Source: CAZFUY01 sp964522445
GTDB taxonomy: Bacteria > Pseudomonadota > Gammaproteobacteria > SZUA-229
Reading direction: 5' to 3'
DNA length: 24,561 bases
Assembly (NCBI GenBank): GCA_964522445.1
Contig: CAZFUY010000039.1
Location: forward strand, 1 to 24,561
Shown here: one piece after another, positions 1 to 7,926 of the stretch
How the letters are laid out: every line of letters starts with the position of its first letter
Numbering within the stretch: position 1 is the first letter of the stretch
Notes under the pieces: generated by a model
Seen by the model: the letters and a program-made list of their open reading frames with translations, nothing else
What the model was told of the DNA's origin: nothing
The model's database searches: none
Program-made: the position numbers and the translations under genes

Positions 1-205
1 GGTGCGGTAAGAGCGCACCGCGCTGCTGGTAACAGTAGTGGCAGGGTAAACCCCACTCGGAGCAAGACCAAATAGGGGAACATATGGCGTGGCCCGCGTT
101 GTTCCCGGGTAGGTTGCTTGAGGTGCATGGTGACGTGCATCCCAGATGAATAATTGCCATCGCTTATGGCGATACAGAACCCGGCTTACAGGCTGACTTT
201 TCTTT
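1..205 (+). ncRNA. rnpB: RNase P RNA (M1 RNA), 3' part, cut by window start
   Basis: This is the 3' portion of the catalytic RNA of ribonuclease P, which removes 5' leaders from tRNA precursors. It is recognised from conserved bacterial type A blocks in the right order: GGTGCGGTAAGAGCGCACCG at 1-20, GAGCAAGACCAAATAGGGG near 59-77, a CCCGGGTAGG-TGCTTGAGG block near 103-123, AGATGAAT near 144-151, and ACAGAACCCGGCTTA near 174-188. The 5' half, including the 5' strands of P1 and P4, lies outside the window. GGCTGAC at 191-197 should be the 3' strand of P1, so the mature end is near 200-205; the exact base is an estimate. A U-rich stretch (198-209) follows directly. Confidence 0.95.
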
Positions 206-211
206 TTTCTG

Positions 212-253
212 GTAACCGTTCAGGAGGTCTGAGCGGTTGCTCTACTTTTTCTC
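212..253 (+). terminator. Probable rnpB terminator hairpin
   Basis: An imperfect hairpin of about 11 bp (212-222 with 230-240, GU pairs allowed, 7-nt loop 223-229) follows rnpB by a few bases. Downstream is a short T-rich stretch, CTACTTTTTCTC (242-253). The tract is interrupted, so termination may be partial. The U-rich run at 198-209, just after the P1 strand of the RNA, is an alternative termination or processing site. The inverted repeat is seen in the sequence; its function is inferred. Confidence 0.5.
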
Positions 254-418
254 AAAATCATCCATTTTAATTCAAACTTAAAGTAACTTATCAAGTTGCT
301 TTTGTAACTTGTTGAGTCTTAAAAGCTTATCCTTTTTTTATCCCTGTTGTTTCCAGGGTTAACTAGCTAAGTCCCTGTCATATAAGGTTTTTTTTCTATG
401 ATTCATGCTGTTTTTTAC
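254..418 (+). other. Non-coding stretch with competing inverted repeats upstream of Pmra
   Basis: No gene is visible between rnpB and the mra promoter. AACTT 285-289 can pair with AAGTT 293-297, while CAAGTT 292-297 can pair instead with AACTTG 306-311. CAGGG 354-358 can pair with either CCCTG 342-346 or CCCTG 373-377. Eight consecutive T lie at 388-395, about 10 bases after the last arm. These could act on transcripts entering from rnpB, but stems of 5-6 bp are weak and may be chance. Confidence 0.3.
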
Positions 419-448
419 TTGACAGTGGTGTGCAGTGGTAACTATAGT
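419..448 (+). promoter_or_regulatory. Sigma70-like promoter of the dcw cluster (Pmra)
   Basis: A perfect -35 hexamer TTGACA (419-424) is followed after 18 bases by TATAGT (443-448), five of six matches to the -10 consensus. The predicted transcription start is near 455, about 137 bases upstream of mraZ. It is the best promoter match in the rnpB-mraZ gap and lies where Pmra is expected. GTGG repeats in the spacer and just downstream suggest MraZ repression. Confidence 0.75.
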
Positions 449-482
449 CCATCAATGTGGGGAATAGTGGGGGAATGTGGAT
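425..482 (+). promoter_or_regulatory. MraZ-type operator: tandem GTGG repeats
   Basis: GTGGG-type repeats start at 457, 467 and 477 with an exact 10-bp period (GTGGGG, GTGGGGG, GTGGAT). Two further GTGG units start at 425 and 435, also 10 bp apart, inside the promoter spacer. MraZ proteins are known to bind direct repeats of about TGGG spaced by 5-6 bases upstream of their own operon, so this array fits an autoregulatory operator. The downstream trio starts just after the predicted transcription start, where bound repressor would block initiation or clearance. The pattern is seen directly; binding is inferred. Confidence 0.75.
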
Positions 483-591
483 TGTATCCGGTTTTTCTGG
501 CTATTTTTCTGACATGATTCCTCGGCGATTTAGAGGTTAGATTACAAAGCGCTAATTATTTAAGCAACTGGCAGGCTGATAAGAATTAAAG

Positions 592-1050
592 ATGATTTTT
601 CGTGGAATTAACAATTTAGCTGTTGATGCCAAAGGTCGTATGGCGATGCCTGCTCGTTATCGTGAGCGCTTAATGGAGCTTTGTGCGGGTCGAATGGTTG
701 TAACGGTTGATAGAGATCGTTGTTTGTTGGTTTATCCCCTGCCTGAATGGGAAGTTATTGAAGAAAAATTAGTGGCTCTGCCCAGTTTTGATAAACAGGC
801 GCGATTATTACAGCGTTTGTTAATTGGTTATGCCACTGAAGTTGAGCTGGATAGCCAGGGGCGAATACTGCTGCCAACCATGTTACGTGAATACGCCAGT
901 ATGGATAAAAAGCTGGTGCTTATTGGTCAGGGTAAAAAGTTTGAGATCTGGGATGAGCAAAGCTGGAATGAAAAACAGGATGCCTGGCTGGAAGATGTTA
1001 ATGCAGATGGTGGTGATATGCCTGCATCACTGGAAAATCTCTCCCTGTAA
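592..1050 (+). CDS. mraZ: Transcriptional regulator MraZ
   Basis: MraZ is the DNA-binding regulator at the head of most dcw clusters. It has two tandem SpoVT/AbrB-like half domains and forms ring-shaped oligomers. The 152 residues match the E. coli length. The N-terminal half carries FRGINNLAVDAKGRMAMPARYR, a repeat of the AbrB fold centred on DAKGR, and the second copy is ELDSQGRILLPTMLREYA (about residues 86-103). The protein ends in ENLSL, close to the E. coli QDLSL end. No good Shine-Dalgarno sequence precedes the ATG (AAGAATTAAAG only), so translation may be modest. The tandem GTGG array upstream is its likely binding site. The stop overlaps the rsmH start by one base (TAATG). Confidence 0.97.
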   Translation: MIFRGINNLAVDAKGRMAMPARYRERLMELCAGRMVVTVDRDRCLLVYPLPEWEVIEEKLVALPSFDKQARLLQRLLIGYATEVELDSQGRILLPTMLREYASMDKKLVLIGQGKKFEIWDEQSWNEKQDAWLEDVNADGGDMPASLENLSL

Positions 1051-1988
1051 TGGAAAACAGGGACTATACCCATCGACCTGTTTTACTGAGTGAGGCATTA
1101 AAGGCGTTGGCAATTAAGCCTGAAGGTATTTATCTGGATGGTACTTTTGGTCGAGGCGGACATTCAGAGGCAATACTGGAGCAGTTGGGTGAGGGTGGTC
1201 ATTTATTAGCTATTGATCAGGACCCGCAGGCAGTAACAGTGGCAGAGCAGAAATTTGGGGATGATCCACGATTTGAGATTGCACAAAGTAATTTTGAATC
1301 GCTTGTTGATGTTGTCAATGAGTGCGGGTTTGAACAAAAAGTTGATGGCGTATTGCTGGATATAGGAGTGTCATCACCGCAACTGGATGATGCATCACGG
1401 GGATTCAGTTTTCTTAAGCCGGGGCCATTGGACATGAGAATGAATCCTGAAGCCGGTCAATCGGCAGCCCAGTGGTTAGCAACGGTTGAAGAGCATGATC
1501 TGTTTGTTGTTTTAAAACGTTATGGCGAAGAGCGTTTTGCTCGGCGTATTGCTCGTGCTGTAGTCACCGCGCGTCAGGAAAAAGAAATTACAGATACAGT
1601 GCAGCTGGCTGAGCTAATCAGTTTGGCTGTTCCTGTAAAAGAAAAACATAAGCATCCTGCGACTCGAAGTTTTCAGGCAATTCGTATTTATATTAATCGA
1701 GAACTGGAAGTGCTGGAAACAGCGCTTGAAGCTGCGGTTGATACTTTGTCAGTGGGTGGTCGTTTAGTGGTAATAAGTTTTCACTCGCTGGAAGATCGTA
1801 TTGTAAAACGATTTATGCGAGATAAAGCGCGTGGCCCAAAAATTCCCAGAGATTTGCCGATCATGGACAGTGAAATTGAAATAAATTTCAAACTGGTAGG
1901 TAAGGCAATAAAGCCGGGTGAAAAAGAAATTGAGCAAAATCCCAGATCACGTAGTTCAGTGTTAAGAGTGCTGGAGAGATTGCATTGA
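1050..1988 (+). CDS. rsmH: 16S rRNA (cytosine-N4)-methyltransferase RsmH
   Basis: RsmH (MraW) uses S-adenosylmethionine to methylate N4 of C1402 (E. coli numbering) in the decoding centre of 16S rRNA. At 312 aa it has the normal family length. The SAM-binding loop DGTFGRGGHSEAIL covers about residues 30-43, and LLDIGVSSPQLDD, RGFSFLKPGPLDMRM and the C-terminal NPRSRSSVLRVLER are all RsmH signatures. The start is fixed by the TAATG overlap with mraZ. The stop TGA lies inside the TTGA that also carries the ftsL start. Its place second in the dcw operon is typical. Confidence 0.97.
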   Translation: MENRDYTHRPVLLSEALKALAIKPEGIYLDGTFGRGGHSEAILEQLGEGGHLLAIDQDPQAVTVAEQKFGDDPRFEIAQSNFESLVDVVNECGFEQKVDGVLLDIGVSSPQLDDASRGFSFLKPGPLDMRMNPEAGQSAAQWLATVEEHDLFVVLKRYGEERFARRIARAVVTARQEKEITDTVQLAELISLAVPVKEKHKHPATRSFQAIRIYINRELEVLETALEAAVDTLSVGGRLVVISFHSLEDRIVKRFMRDKARGPKIPRDLPIMDSEIEINFKLVGKAIKPGEKEIEQNPRSRSSVLRVLERLH

Positions 1989-2254
1989 AACTGCTTATGT
2001 CGTTAACAGCATTGCTACTTTGTTTATTTATGGGGTCTGCTTTTGGCGTGATTTATAGCAAGCATCAAAGTAGAAAATTATTTGTTGAAGTGCAGCAGTT
2101 GCATAAACAAATTGATGAGCTGAATATTGAATGGGGTCGTTTGCAATTAGAGCAAAGTGCCTGGTCGGCTCATGGGCGTATAGAACGTATTGCGCGTAAA
2201 AAATTAAATATGAAATTACCAATGGCTGATGAAGTTGTGTACATACGACAATGA
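1985..2254 (+). CDS. ftsL: Cell division protein FtsL (TTG start)
   Basis: FtsL is a small single-pass inner-membrane protein that with FtsB and FtsQ activates septal FtsWI. The 89 residues show a short cytoplasmic start, a membrane segment at about 3-24 (LLMSLTALLLCLFMGSAFGV), a polar region likely to form a coiled coil at about 26-60, and a basic C-terminal part (RIERIARKKLNMKLP) typical of the family. The identification also rests on position between rsmH and ftsI. The start is TTG: GGAG at 1973-1976 is 8 bases upstream, while the first ATG (1997) would be 20 bases from it. TTG overlaps the rsmH stop as TTGA; the end overlaps ftsI as ATGA. Confidence 0.9.
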   Translation: MKLLMSLTALLLCLFMGSAFGVIYSKHQSRKLFVEVQQLHKQIDELNIEWGRLQLEQSAWSAHGRIERIARKKLNMKLPMADEVVYIRQ

Positions 2255-3954
2255 AAAAGAAAAATGTCACACCAGATTATAAATTTCGGCGCTATGTAGT
2301 GTTGTCGATTTTTATGATGGCCGTAGCAGGTTTGTTATGGCGTGCGCTGGATATGCAGGTTATTAACCAGAGTTTTTTTCAGCAGCAAGGTGATGTTCGT
2401 CATTTACGCGTTGTTAAAGTACCTGCGCATCGTGGTGATATTTATGATCGTAATGGTGAGCCTTTGGCTATTAGTACGCCGGTGGATACCATTTGGGCGC
2501 AGCCGGCTGAATTAATGCAGGCACAGGCGCGCATACCTGAGCTGGCAAAAGTTTTATCTATAAAAGAAAAAACTTTAGTTAAACGTGTAAAGAAAAATGC
2601 GGCTAGAGAATTTATGTATGTGCGCCGCCATGTTGATCCGAGTGTAGGTAAAAAAGTTCAGGCTTTAGCTTTGCCGGGGGTTTATTTGCGTCGTGAATAT
2701 AAACGTTATTACCCTGGTGCTGAAGTGACATCGCATGTACTGGGTTTTTCCAATATTGATGATCATGGGCAGGAAGGTTTGGAGCTGGCTTATGATAACT
2801 GGCTAACAGGGAAAGAAGGTGCGAAGCGAATTATTCGTGATCGACTGGGCAGAGCTATTGGTGATGTTGAACGATTAAAAGCAGCTGAACCAGGAAAAAA
2901 TATAAATTTAAGTATTGATCGTCGGTTGCAGTACCTTGCTTATCGTGCATTAAAAGCAGCCGTAAAAGAACATCGTGCAGTTGCAGGTTCAGCTGTGGTA
3001 ATGGATGTAACCAATGGTGAAGTGCTTGCTATGGTTAATCAGCCTTCATTTAATGCCAATGATCGTCGTCAGTTAAAGCCGGGCGTGTATCGCAATCGTG
3101 CAGTGACAGATGTGTTTGAACCGGGTTCAACAATGAAGCCATTTACTATTGCGGCTGCTTTGGAAACAGGTCGCTGGCATCCAAAAGATAATGTGCATAC
3201 TGAACCGGGCTATTACAAAGTGCAGGGCAATATGATTAAGGATGTGCGCAATTATGGAAAAATTAATCTGGGTGAAATTATTCTTAAATCCAGCAATGTG
3301 GGCGTAAGTAAAGTTGCACTATCTATGGATGAAGAGCAGCAGCTTAATATGTATACAAAACTGGGTTTTGGTGTGGATACAGCCAGTGGTTTTCCGGGTG
3401 AGCGATCCGGTAATTTACGCACAGGTAATGTAAGTGAGTTTGAGCGTGCGACAATGGCATTTGGTTACAGTATGTCGGTAACACCATTGCAACTGGCAAG
3501 AGCTTATAGTGCATTAGCGGCAGATGGCATTATTTATCCGGTTAGTTTTTTGCTCAGAGAAGAAGCTGTTGAAGGTGAGCGAGTAATGAGTAAAAAAACG
3601 GCTCAACAAGTTCGGCGCATGATGCAGGAAGTTGTCAGTGACAAAGGCACTGCGCCCAAAGCAGGAATTGCAAATTACCATGTTGCGGGAAAAACAGGCA
3701 CGGTACATAAATTTATTTCAGGGGGCTATGCAAAAGATCGTTATCTTTCAATATTTGCAGGTATAGCGCCTGCAACTAATCCAAAGCTGGCTATGGTTGT
3801 TGTTTTAGATGAACCGCGTAATGGAAAACATTTTGGTGGGCAGGTGGCAGGCCCCGTTTTTTCAAAAGTTATAGCTGGCGCATTGCGTTTGCTGGATGTG
3901 CCACCCGATGATCTGGAAATCGCATCAAAACATTCATGGAGAAAAGGAGCATGA
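2251..3954 (+). CDS. ftsI: Septal peptidoglycan transpeptidase FtsI (PBP3)
   Basis: FtsI is the class B penicillin-binding protein that cross-links septal peptidoglycan together with the glycosyltransferase FtsW. The 567-residue protein has an N-terminal cytoplasmic tail and one membrane anchor (about 14-33), followed by the pedestal domain (RGDIYDRNGEPLA at about 61-73). The transpeptidase domain has all three active-site motifs: S293-T-M-K296 with the acylated serine, S347-S-N349, and K481-T-G-T484. No long C-terminal extension follows. The gene starts in an ATGA overlap with ftsL and ends in an ATGA that likely carries the murE start. Location: inner membrane at the septum, catalytic part in the periplasm. 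Confidence 0.97.
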   Translation: MKKKNVTPDYKFRRYVVLSIFMMAVAGLLWRALDMQVINQSFFQQQGDVRHLRVVKVPAHRGDIYDRNGEPLAISTPVDTIWAQPAELMQAQARIPELAKVLSIKEKTLVKRVKKNAAREFMYVRRHVDPSVGKKVQALALPGVYLRREYKRYYPGAEVTSHVLGFSNIDDHGQEGLELAYDNWLTGKEGAKRIIRDRLGRAIGDVERLKAAEPGKNINLSIDRRLQYLAYRALKAAVKEHRAVAGSAVVMDVTNGEVLAMVNQPSFNANDRRQLKPGVYRNRAVTDVFEPGSTMKPFTIAAALETGRWHPKDNVHTEPGYYKVQGNMIKDVRNYGKINLGEIILKSSNVGVSKVALSMDEEQQLNMYTKLGFGVDTASGFPGERSGNLRTGNVSEFERATMAFGYSMSVTPLQLARAYSALAADGIIYPVSFLLREEAVEGERVMSKKTAQQVRRMMQEVVSDKGTAPKAGIANYHVAGKTGTVHKFISGGYAKDRYLSIFAGIAPATNPKLAMVVVLDEPRNGKHFGGQVAGPVFSKVIAGALRLLDVPPDDLEIASKHSWRKGA

Positions 3955-5492
3955 TGGCGGCCATGAAAATTGATGCAAATATAAATAAGCAGGAAATGAG
4001 TTTGAAACAACTGCTAAGTGATTATGTCGCTATCAATTGTTTGCCTGATATTCCTGTTACAGGTTTGTGTCTGGATAGTCGTCAGGTAGAGCCGGGAAAT
4101 ATCTTTGTTGCACTTGAAGGGCAAGTTGAGCACGGACTGGCATTTGCAGAAGCGGCGGTTAACAAAGGCGCGGTTGCTATTTTATGTGACCGTTTATTTG
4201 ATCAGTATTGTCAGCAAATTTTATCATCCTTAATGACACGTGCTATTTGTGTGCCGATTAATAGTTTGAGAGAAAAGCTGGGTGAAATTTCCAGTCATTT
4301 TTATGCTGAGCCATCCAGAGAATTATTTATGGTTGGTGTAACAGGAACGGATGGAAAAACATCCGTCAGTCATTTTATTGCACAGGCTCTGGATAAAGTT
4401 AATGAGCGAAGTGCAGTGCTGGGTACGATTGGTAATGGTTTTGTAAATAATCTGGAAGCATCAACGCATACCACTCCCGAAGTTGTTCAGGTGCATCGTT
4501 TATTGTCTGAATTAAAAGATAAAGGTGCAAAACAGGTTGCTATGGAGGTTTCATCTCATGGTCTGGATCAGGGGCGTGTTGATGCTGTTGACTTTGATGT
4601 GGCTGTATTAACAAATGTTGGTCGGGATCATCTGGATTATCACGGTGATATAGAATCTTATCGTCAGGCTAAACTGCAATTATTTGAGCAGCCGAATCTT
4701 AAAGCTGCGGTAATAAATTTAGATGATGAGTTTGGTCGTCAATTAGTAAGCAATTTAAAAAACTGTTTATTGCTCTGGGGATATAGTGTTAATGGTAATA
4801 ATGATTGTGGACTGAAAAATATTATAAAAGCATCTTCGGTTAAAACACATGAAAATGGTTTATCAATGCATATTGAAACGCCACAGGGTGAAGCAAATAT
4901 TAATTTATCGTTATTAGGTGAGTTTAATGTTGAAAATGTATTGGCAACATTGGCTGTTTTGCTTATTAAAGGTATTGGTTTTTCAGATGCAATCCAGAGC
5001 CTTAAAAAACTGGTTACAGTTCCAGGCAGAATGGATGCTGTGCGAGTAGAAAATAAACCCCTGGTGGTTGTTGATTTTGCGCATACACCTCAGGCGCTGG
5101 AATCTGTATTAAAAAGCCTTAAAAAACATTGTCATAAAAAGCTGATATGTGTGTTTGGTTGTGGTGGTGATCGAGATAAAGGCAAGCGTCCGTTAATGGC
5201 TCAGGCAGCTGAAGCTTATGCGGATGAAATTATTGTAACGGATGATAATCCACGCACAGAAAATGCAGAGAATATTATAAAAGATATTCAGTCTGGTTTT
5301 AAAAACACATCAAATGTAAAAATTATTAATGATCGTGAACAGGCTATTTGTTCTGCAATTAAGACTGCAAATGAAAAAGATATTGTTCTTGTTGCTGGCA
5401 AAGGCCATGAGGATTATCAAATTATTGGAAATGAAAAACACCCATTCAGTGATGCTCTTGTCGTAAAAAAATATCTGGGAGTATCTGAATGA
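3951..5492 (+). CDS. murE: UDP-MurNAc-L-Ala-D-Glu:meso-DAP ligase MurE
   Basis: MurE adds the third amino acid to UDP-MurNAc-L-Ala-D-Glu using ATP in the cytoplasm. The ATP loop GVTGTDGKTS is at about residues 129-138. D432-N-P-R435 is the signature of meso-diaminopimelate-adding enzymes rather than lysine-adding ones, as expected for a Gram-negative. The start is uncertain: AAGGAG (3944-3949) precedes ATGs at 3951, 3954 and 3963. I chose 3951 because ATGA overlap with the previous stop is the rule here, although 3954 or 3963 gives better spacing. An in-frame ATG at 3936 lies upstream of that ribosome site and is unlikely. E. coli MurE begins nearer to MSLKQLL (3996), so a short N-terminal extension is present. 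Confidence 0.95.
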   Translation: MMAAMKIDANINKQEMSLKQLLSDYVAINCLPDIPVTGLCLDSRQVEPGNIFVALEGQVEHGLAFAEAAVNKGAVAILCDRLFDQYCQQILSSLMTRAICVPINSLREKLGEISSHFYAEPSRELFMVGVTGTDGKTSVSHFIAQALDKVNERSAVLGTIGNGFVNNLEASTHTTPEVVQVHRLLSELKDKGAKQVAMEVSSHGLDQGRVDAVDFDVAVLTNVGRDHLDYHGDIESYRQAKLQLFEQPNLKAAVINLDDEFGRQLVSNLKNCLLLWGYSVNGNNDCGLKNIIKASSVKTHENGLSMHIETPQGEANINLSLLGEFNVENVLATLAVLLIKGIGFSDAIQSLKKLVTVPGRMDAVRVENKPLVVVDFAHTPQALESVLKSLKKHCHKKLICVFGCGGDRDKGKRPLMAQAAEAYADEIIVTDDNPRTENAENIIKDIQSGFKNTSNVKIINDREQAICSAIKTANEKDIVLVAGKGHEDYQIIGNEKHPFSDALVVKKYLGVSE

Positions 5493-6844
5493 TGAGTTTG
5501 CAACAGGCTTGCCAGATACTGGATGGATCATTGCATGGTGAAGATAAAAACTTTACCAGTGTATCAATAGATGGCCGTAGTTTGCAGCCAGGTGCATTAT
5601 ATTTTGCGATCAGAGGCGAACGTTTTGATGGTCATGATTTTATAAAGCAGGCGCAACAATCAGGTGCGGTGGCGGCTGTTGTAAGTGATGTATGTGAAGA
5701 TGAGTCATTAACTGGCTTATCACAAATACAGGTAAGTGATACACGTAAGGCTTTAGGGAGGCTGGCGGCGGCATGGCGAAAAGCATTTCGGGGGACTGTG
5801 GTGGGTATTACCGGCAGTAATGGTAAAACCACAGTAAAAGAAATGACAGCAGCCATATTAGCGAAACGGGGTGATGTATTGGCAACGCAGGGGAATTTTA
5901 ATAATGATATCGGGCTGCCTCTCACCCTGTTGCACATGGAAAATAAGGAAAAATTTGCAGTTATAGAAATGGGTGCAAATCATCATGGTGAAATAAATGA
6001 GTTAAGTCATATTACAAACCCTGATGTTGCAGTTATTACCAATGCAGGTTCGGCACATCTGGAAGGTTTTGGTTCGTTAAAAGGTGTAGCTGAGGCAAAA
6101 GGTGAAATTTATTCTGGTTTAACAGCAAATGGAATTGCAGTAATAAATGCAGATGATGAGTTTGCAGAGTACTGGACTGGTCTTTGTAAAAATAATAAAC
6201 AATACCGTTTTGCTTTAGAAAATGCAGATGTGGATGTTAAAGGTGAATGGCAACCAACATCAATTGGTGGTTTATTAAAAATTAAAACAGATAATGATCA
6301 GTGTGAAGTCAAACTGTCAGTGGCGGGGCGGCATAATGCAATGAATGCATTAGCGGCTACGGCGGCAAGTTTAGCAGCGGGTGCAACATTAAATAATGCA
6401 CAATCTGCATTAACTGAATTTCAACCTGTTAAAGGGCGTTTGAATATATATAAAACAGATTCAGGTGCCTGCATTATTGATGATACATACAATGCAAACC
6501 CAGCTTCACTGGAAGCTGGTTTAAAAGTTCTGGAAGATATGCCGGGTGAACGCTGGTTAGTTTTAGGTGATATGGGTGAGCTGGGTGAAAATTCAGAGCG
6601 ACTGCATTTTGATGTTGGCGTAAAAGCCAGTGAGTCTGGGGTTAATTATTTATATGTTACAGGTGATAACAGTATTGCCTCGGTTAAAGCGTTTGGTGAA
6701 CATGCAAAACATTTTAAAACGCATGATGAGTTAATTAAGTTTTTAAAAAATAATATGCATGACAATTTAAATATATTAATCAAAGGTTCTCGTTACATGA
6801 AAATGGAACAGGTTGTCGAGAGCTTAATCGGAGAAAATCAGTAA
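5489..6844 (+). CDS. murF: UDP-MurNAc-tripeptide:D-Ala-D-Ala ligase MurF
   Basis: MurF completes UDP-MurNAc-pentapeptide by adding D-Ala-D-Ala with ATP. At 451 aa it has the usual length. The Mur-ligase ATP loop GITGSNGKTT is at residues 106-115. ATQGNFNNDIGLPLTLL and IEMGANHHGEI in the central domain are typical of MurF, and DDTYNANPASLEAGL marks the C-terminal domain. GGGAG at 5477-5481 lies 7 bases before the ATG at 5489, which overlaps the murE stop (ATGA). A second ATG follows immediately, at 5492. It ends in TAATG shared with mraY. Confidence 0.97.
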   Translation: MMSLQQACQILDGSLHGEDKNFTSVSIDGRSLQPGALYFAIRGERFDGHDFIKQAQQSGAVAAVVSDVCEDESLTGLSQIQVSDTRKALGRLAAAWRKAFRGTVVGITGSNGKTTVKEMTAAILAKRGDVLATQGNFNNDIGLPLTLLHMENKEKFAVIEMGANHHGEINELSHITNPDVAVITNAGSAHLEGFGSLKGVAEAKGEIYSGLTANGIAVINADDEFAEYWTGLCKNNKQYRFALENADVDVKGEWQPTSIGGLLKIKTDNDQCEVKLSVAGRHNAMNALAATAASLAAGATLNNAQSALTEFQPVKGRLNIYKTDSGACIIDDTYNANPASLEAGLKVLEDMPGERWLVLGDMGELGENSERLHFDVGVKASESGVNYLYVTGDNSIASVKAFGEHAKHFKTHDELIKFLKNNMHDNLNILIKGSRYMKMEQVVESLIGENQ

Positions 6845-7926
6845 TGTTACTTATTCTTGCCGATTATTTACAGCAGTATCACAGTGGTTTTAATGTTTTC
6901 CGTTACCTGACCCTGCGAGCAATTCTTGGCACCTTAACGGCATTGTTAATTTCATTGTGGGTTGGGCCAACCATGATTCGTCGATTGACGGCTTATAAAA
7001 TTGGTCAGAATGTACGCGATGATGGGCCTGAAACGCATTTATCAAAAGCGGGCACGCCAACAATGGGTGGCGCATTAATTTTAGTTGCAGTGGCAATTAG
7101 CACATTGTTATGGACTGATTTAGATAATCGGCAGGTGCTAGTAGCTTTATCCGTTACTCTGTTATTTGGTGCTATTGGTTTTGTTGATGATTATAAAAAA
7201 CTGGTGGGTGGTAATAGCAAAGGTTTATCTGCAAAAGCTAAATATTTCTGGCAAACCGTTTTTGCTTTAGGTGCTGCATTCTTTTTATATTATTCAGCAG
7301 AAAATGAATTTGAAACTGCATTAATAATTCCATTTGTTAAAGATGTCATTATTCCATTGGGATGGGGTTTTATTGTACTGACTTATTTTGTCATTGTTGG
7401 AAGCAGTAATTCAGTTAATCTAACAGATGGTCTGGATGGGCTGGCAATTTTGCCAACAGTTATGGTTGCAGGTGCCTTAGGTGTGTTTGCTTATGTAACA
7501 GGGCATATTAATTTTTCTGGTTATCTTGGTATTCCTTATATAGCGGGTGTGGGAGAACTGTCTGTCTTCTGCGGCACTCTGGTTGGCGCTGGTTTAGGTT
7601 TTCTCTGGTTTAACACTTATCCTGCGCAAGTTTTTATGGGTGATGTTGGTGCGCTGGCTTTAGGTGCTGCTTTAGGTGTGGTCGCCGTGCTGGTAAGACA
7701 GGAACTGGTTTTAGTTATTATGGGTGGCGTTTTTGTAATGGAAACAGTATCGGTTATTTTACAGGTTGCGTCATTTAAATTAACGGGGCGCCGTATATTT
7801 AGAATGGCACCGATACATCATCATTTTGAATTAAAAGGGTGGCCAGAGCCACGAGTGATTGTTCGTTTCTGGATTATCACTGTGGTACTGGTTTTGATTG
7901 GTCTGGCTTCGTTAAAGGTTCGTTAA
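6844..7926 (+). CDS. mraY: Phospho-MurNAc-pentapeptide translocase MraY
   Basis: MraY transfers phospho-MurNAc-pentapeptide from UDP to undecaprenyl phosphate, giving lipid I, on the cytoplasmic face of the inner membrane. The 360-aa protein has the family length and a polytopic hydrophobic pattern (about ten segments expected). Active-site motifs are present: D115-D-Y-K-K119, N192-L-T-D195-G-L-D198, and PIHHHFE in the last cytoplasmic loop. KAGTPTMGGALI near residues 68-79 is also conserved. It starts and ends in TAATG overlaps with murF and murD. Confidence 0.97.
   Translation: MLLILADYLQQYHSGFNVFRYLTLRAILGTLTALLISLWVGPTMIRRLTAYKIGQNVRDDGPETHLSKAGTPTMGGALILVAVAISTLLWTDLDNRQVLVALSVTLLFGAIGFVDDYKKLVGGNSKGLSAKAKYFWQTVFALGAAFFLYYSAENEFETALIIPFVKDVIIPLGWGFIVLTYFVIVGSSNSVNLTDGLDGLAILPTVMVAGALGVFAYVTGHINFSGYLGIPYIAGVGELSVFCGTLVGAGLGFLWFNTYPAQVFMGDVGALALGAALGVVAVLVRQELVLVIMGGVFVMETVSVILQVASFKLTGRRIFRMAPIHHHFELKGWPEPRVIVRFWIITVVLVLIGLASLKVR

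Noticed and set aside
455..517. 20-codon ORF starting at the predicted mra transcription start (possible leaderless leader peptide)
   Set aside because: Its sequence is dictated by the GTGGG operator repeats, the frame is short, and a second overlapping frame at 475 is equally good; chance is the simpler view.
3936..3950. Longer murE start at ATG 3936
   Set aside because: It lies upstream of the AAGGAG ribosome site and inside ftsI; the added residues are not part of the MurE fold.
7839..7925. Longer murD start at ATG 7839
   Set aside because: It would overlap mraY by 88 bases and has no ribosome site; ATG 7926 has AAAGG 7 bases upstream and a TAATG junction like its neighbours.
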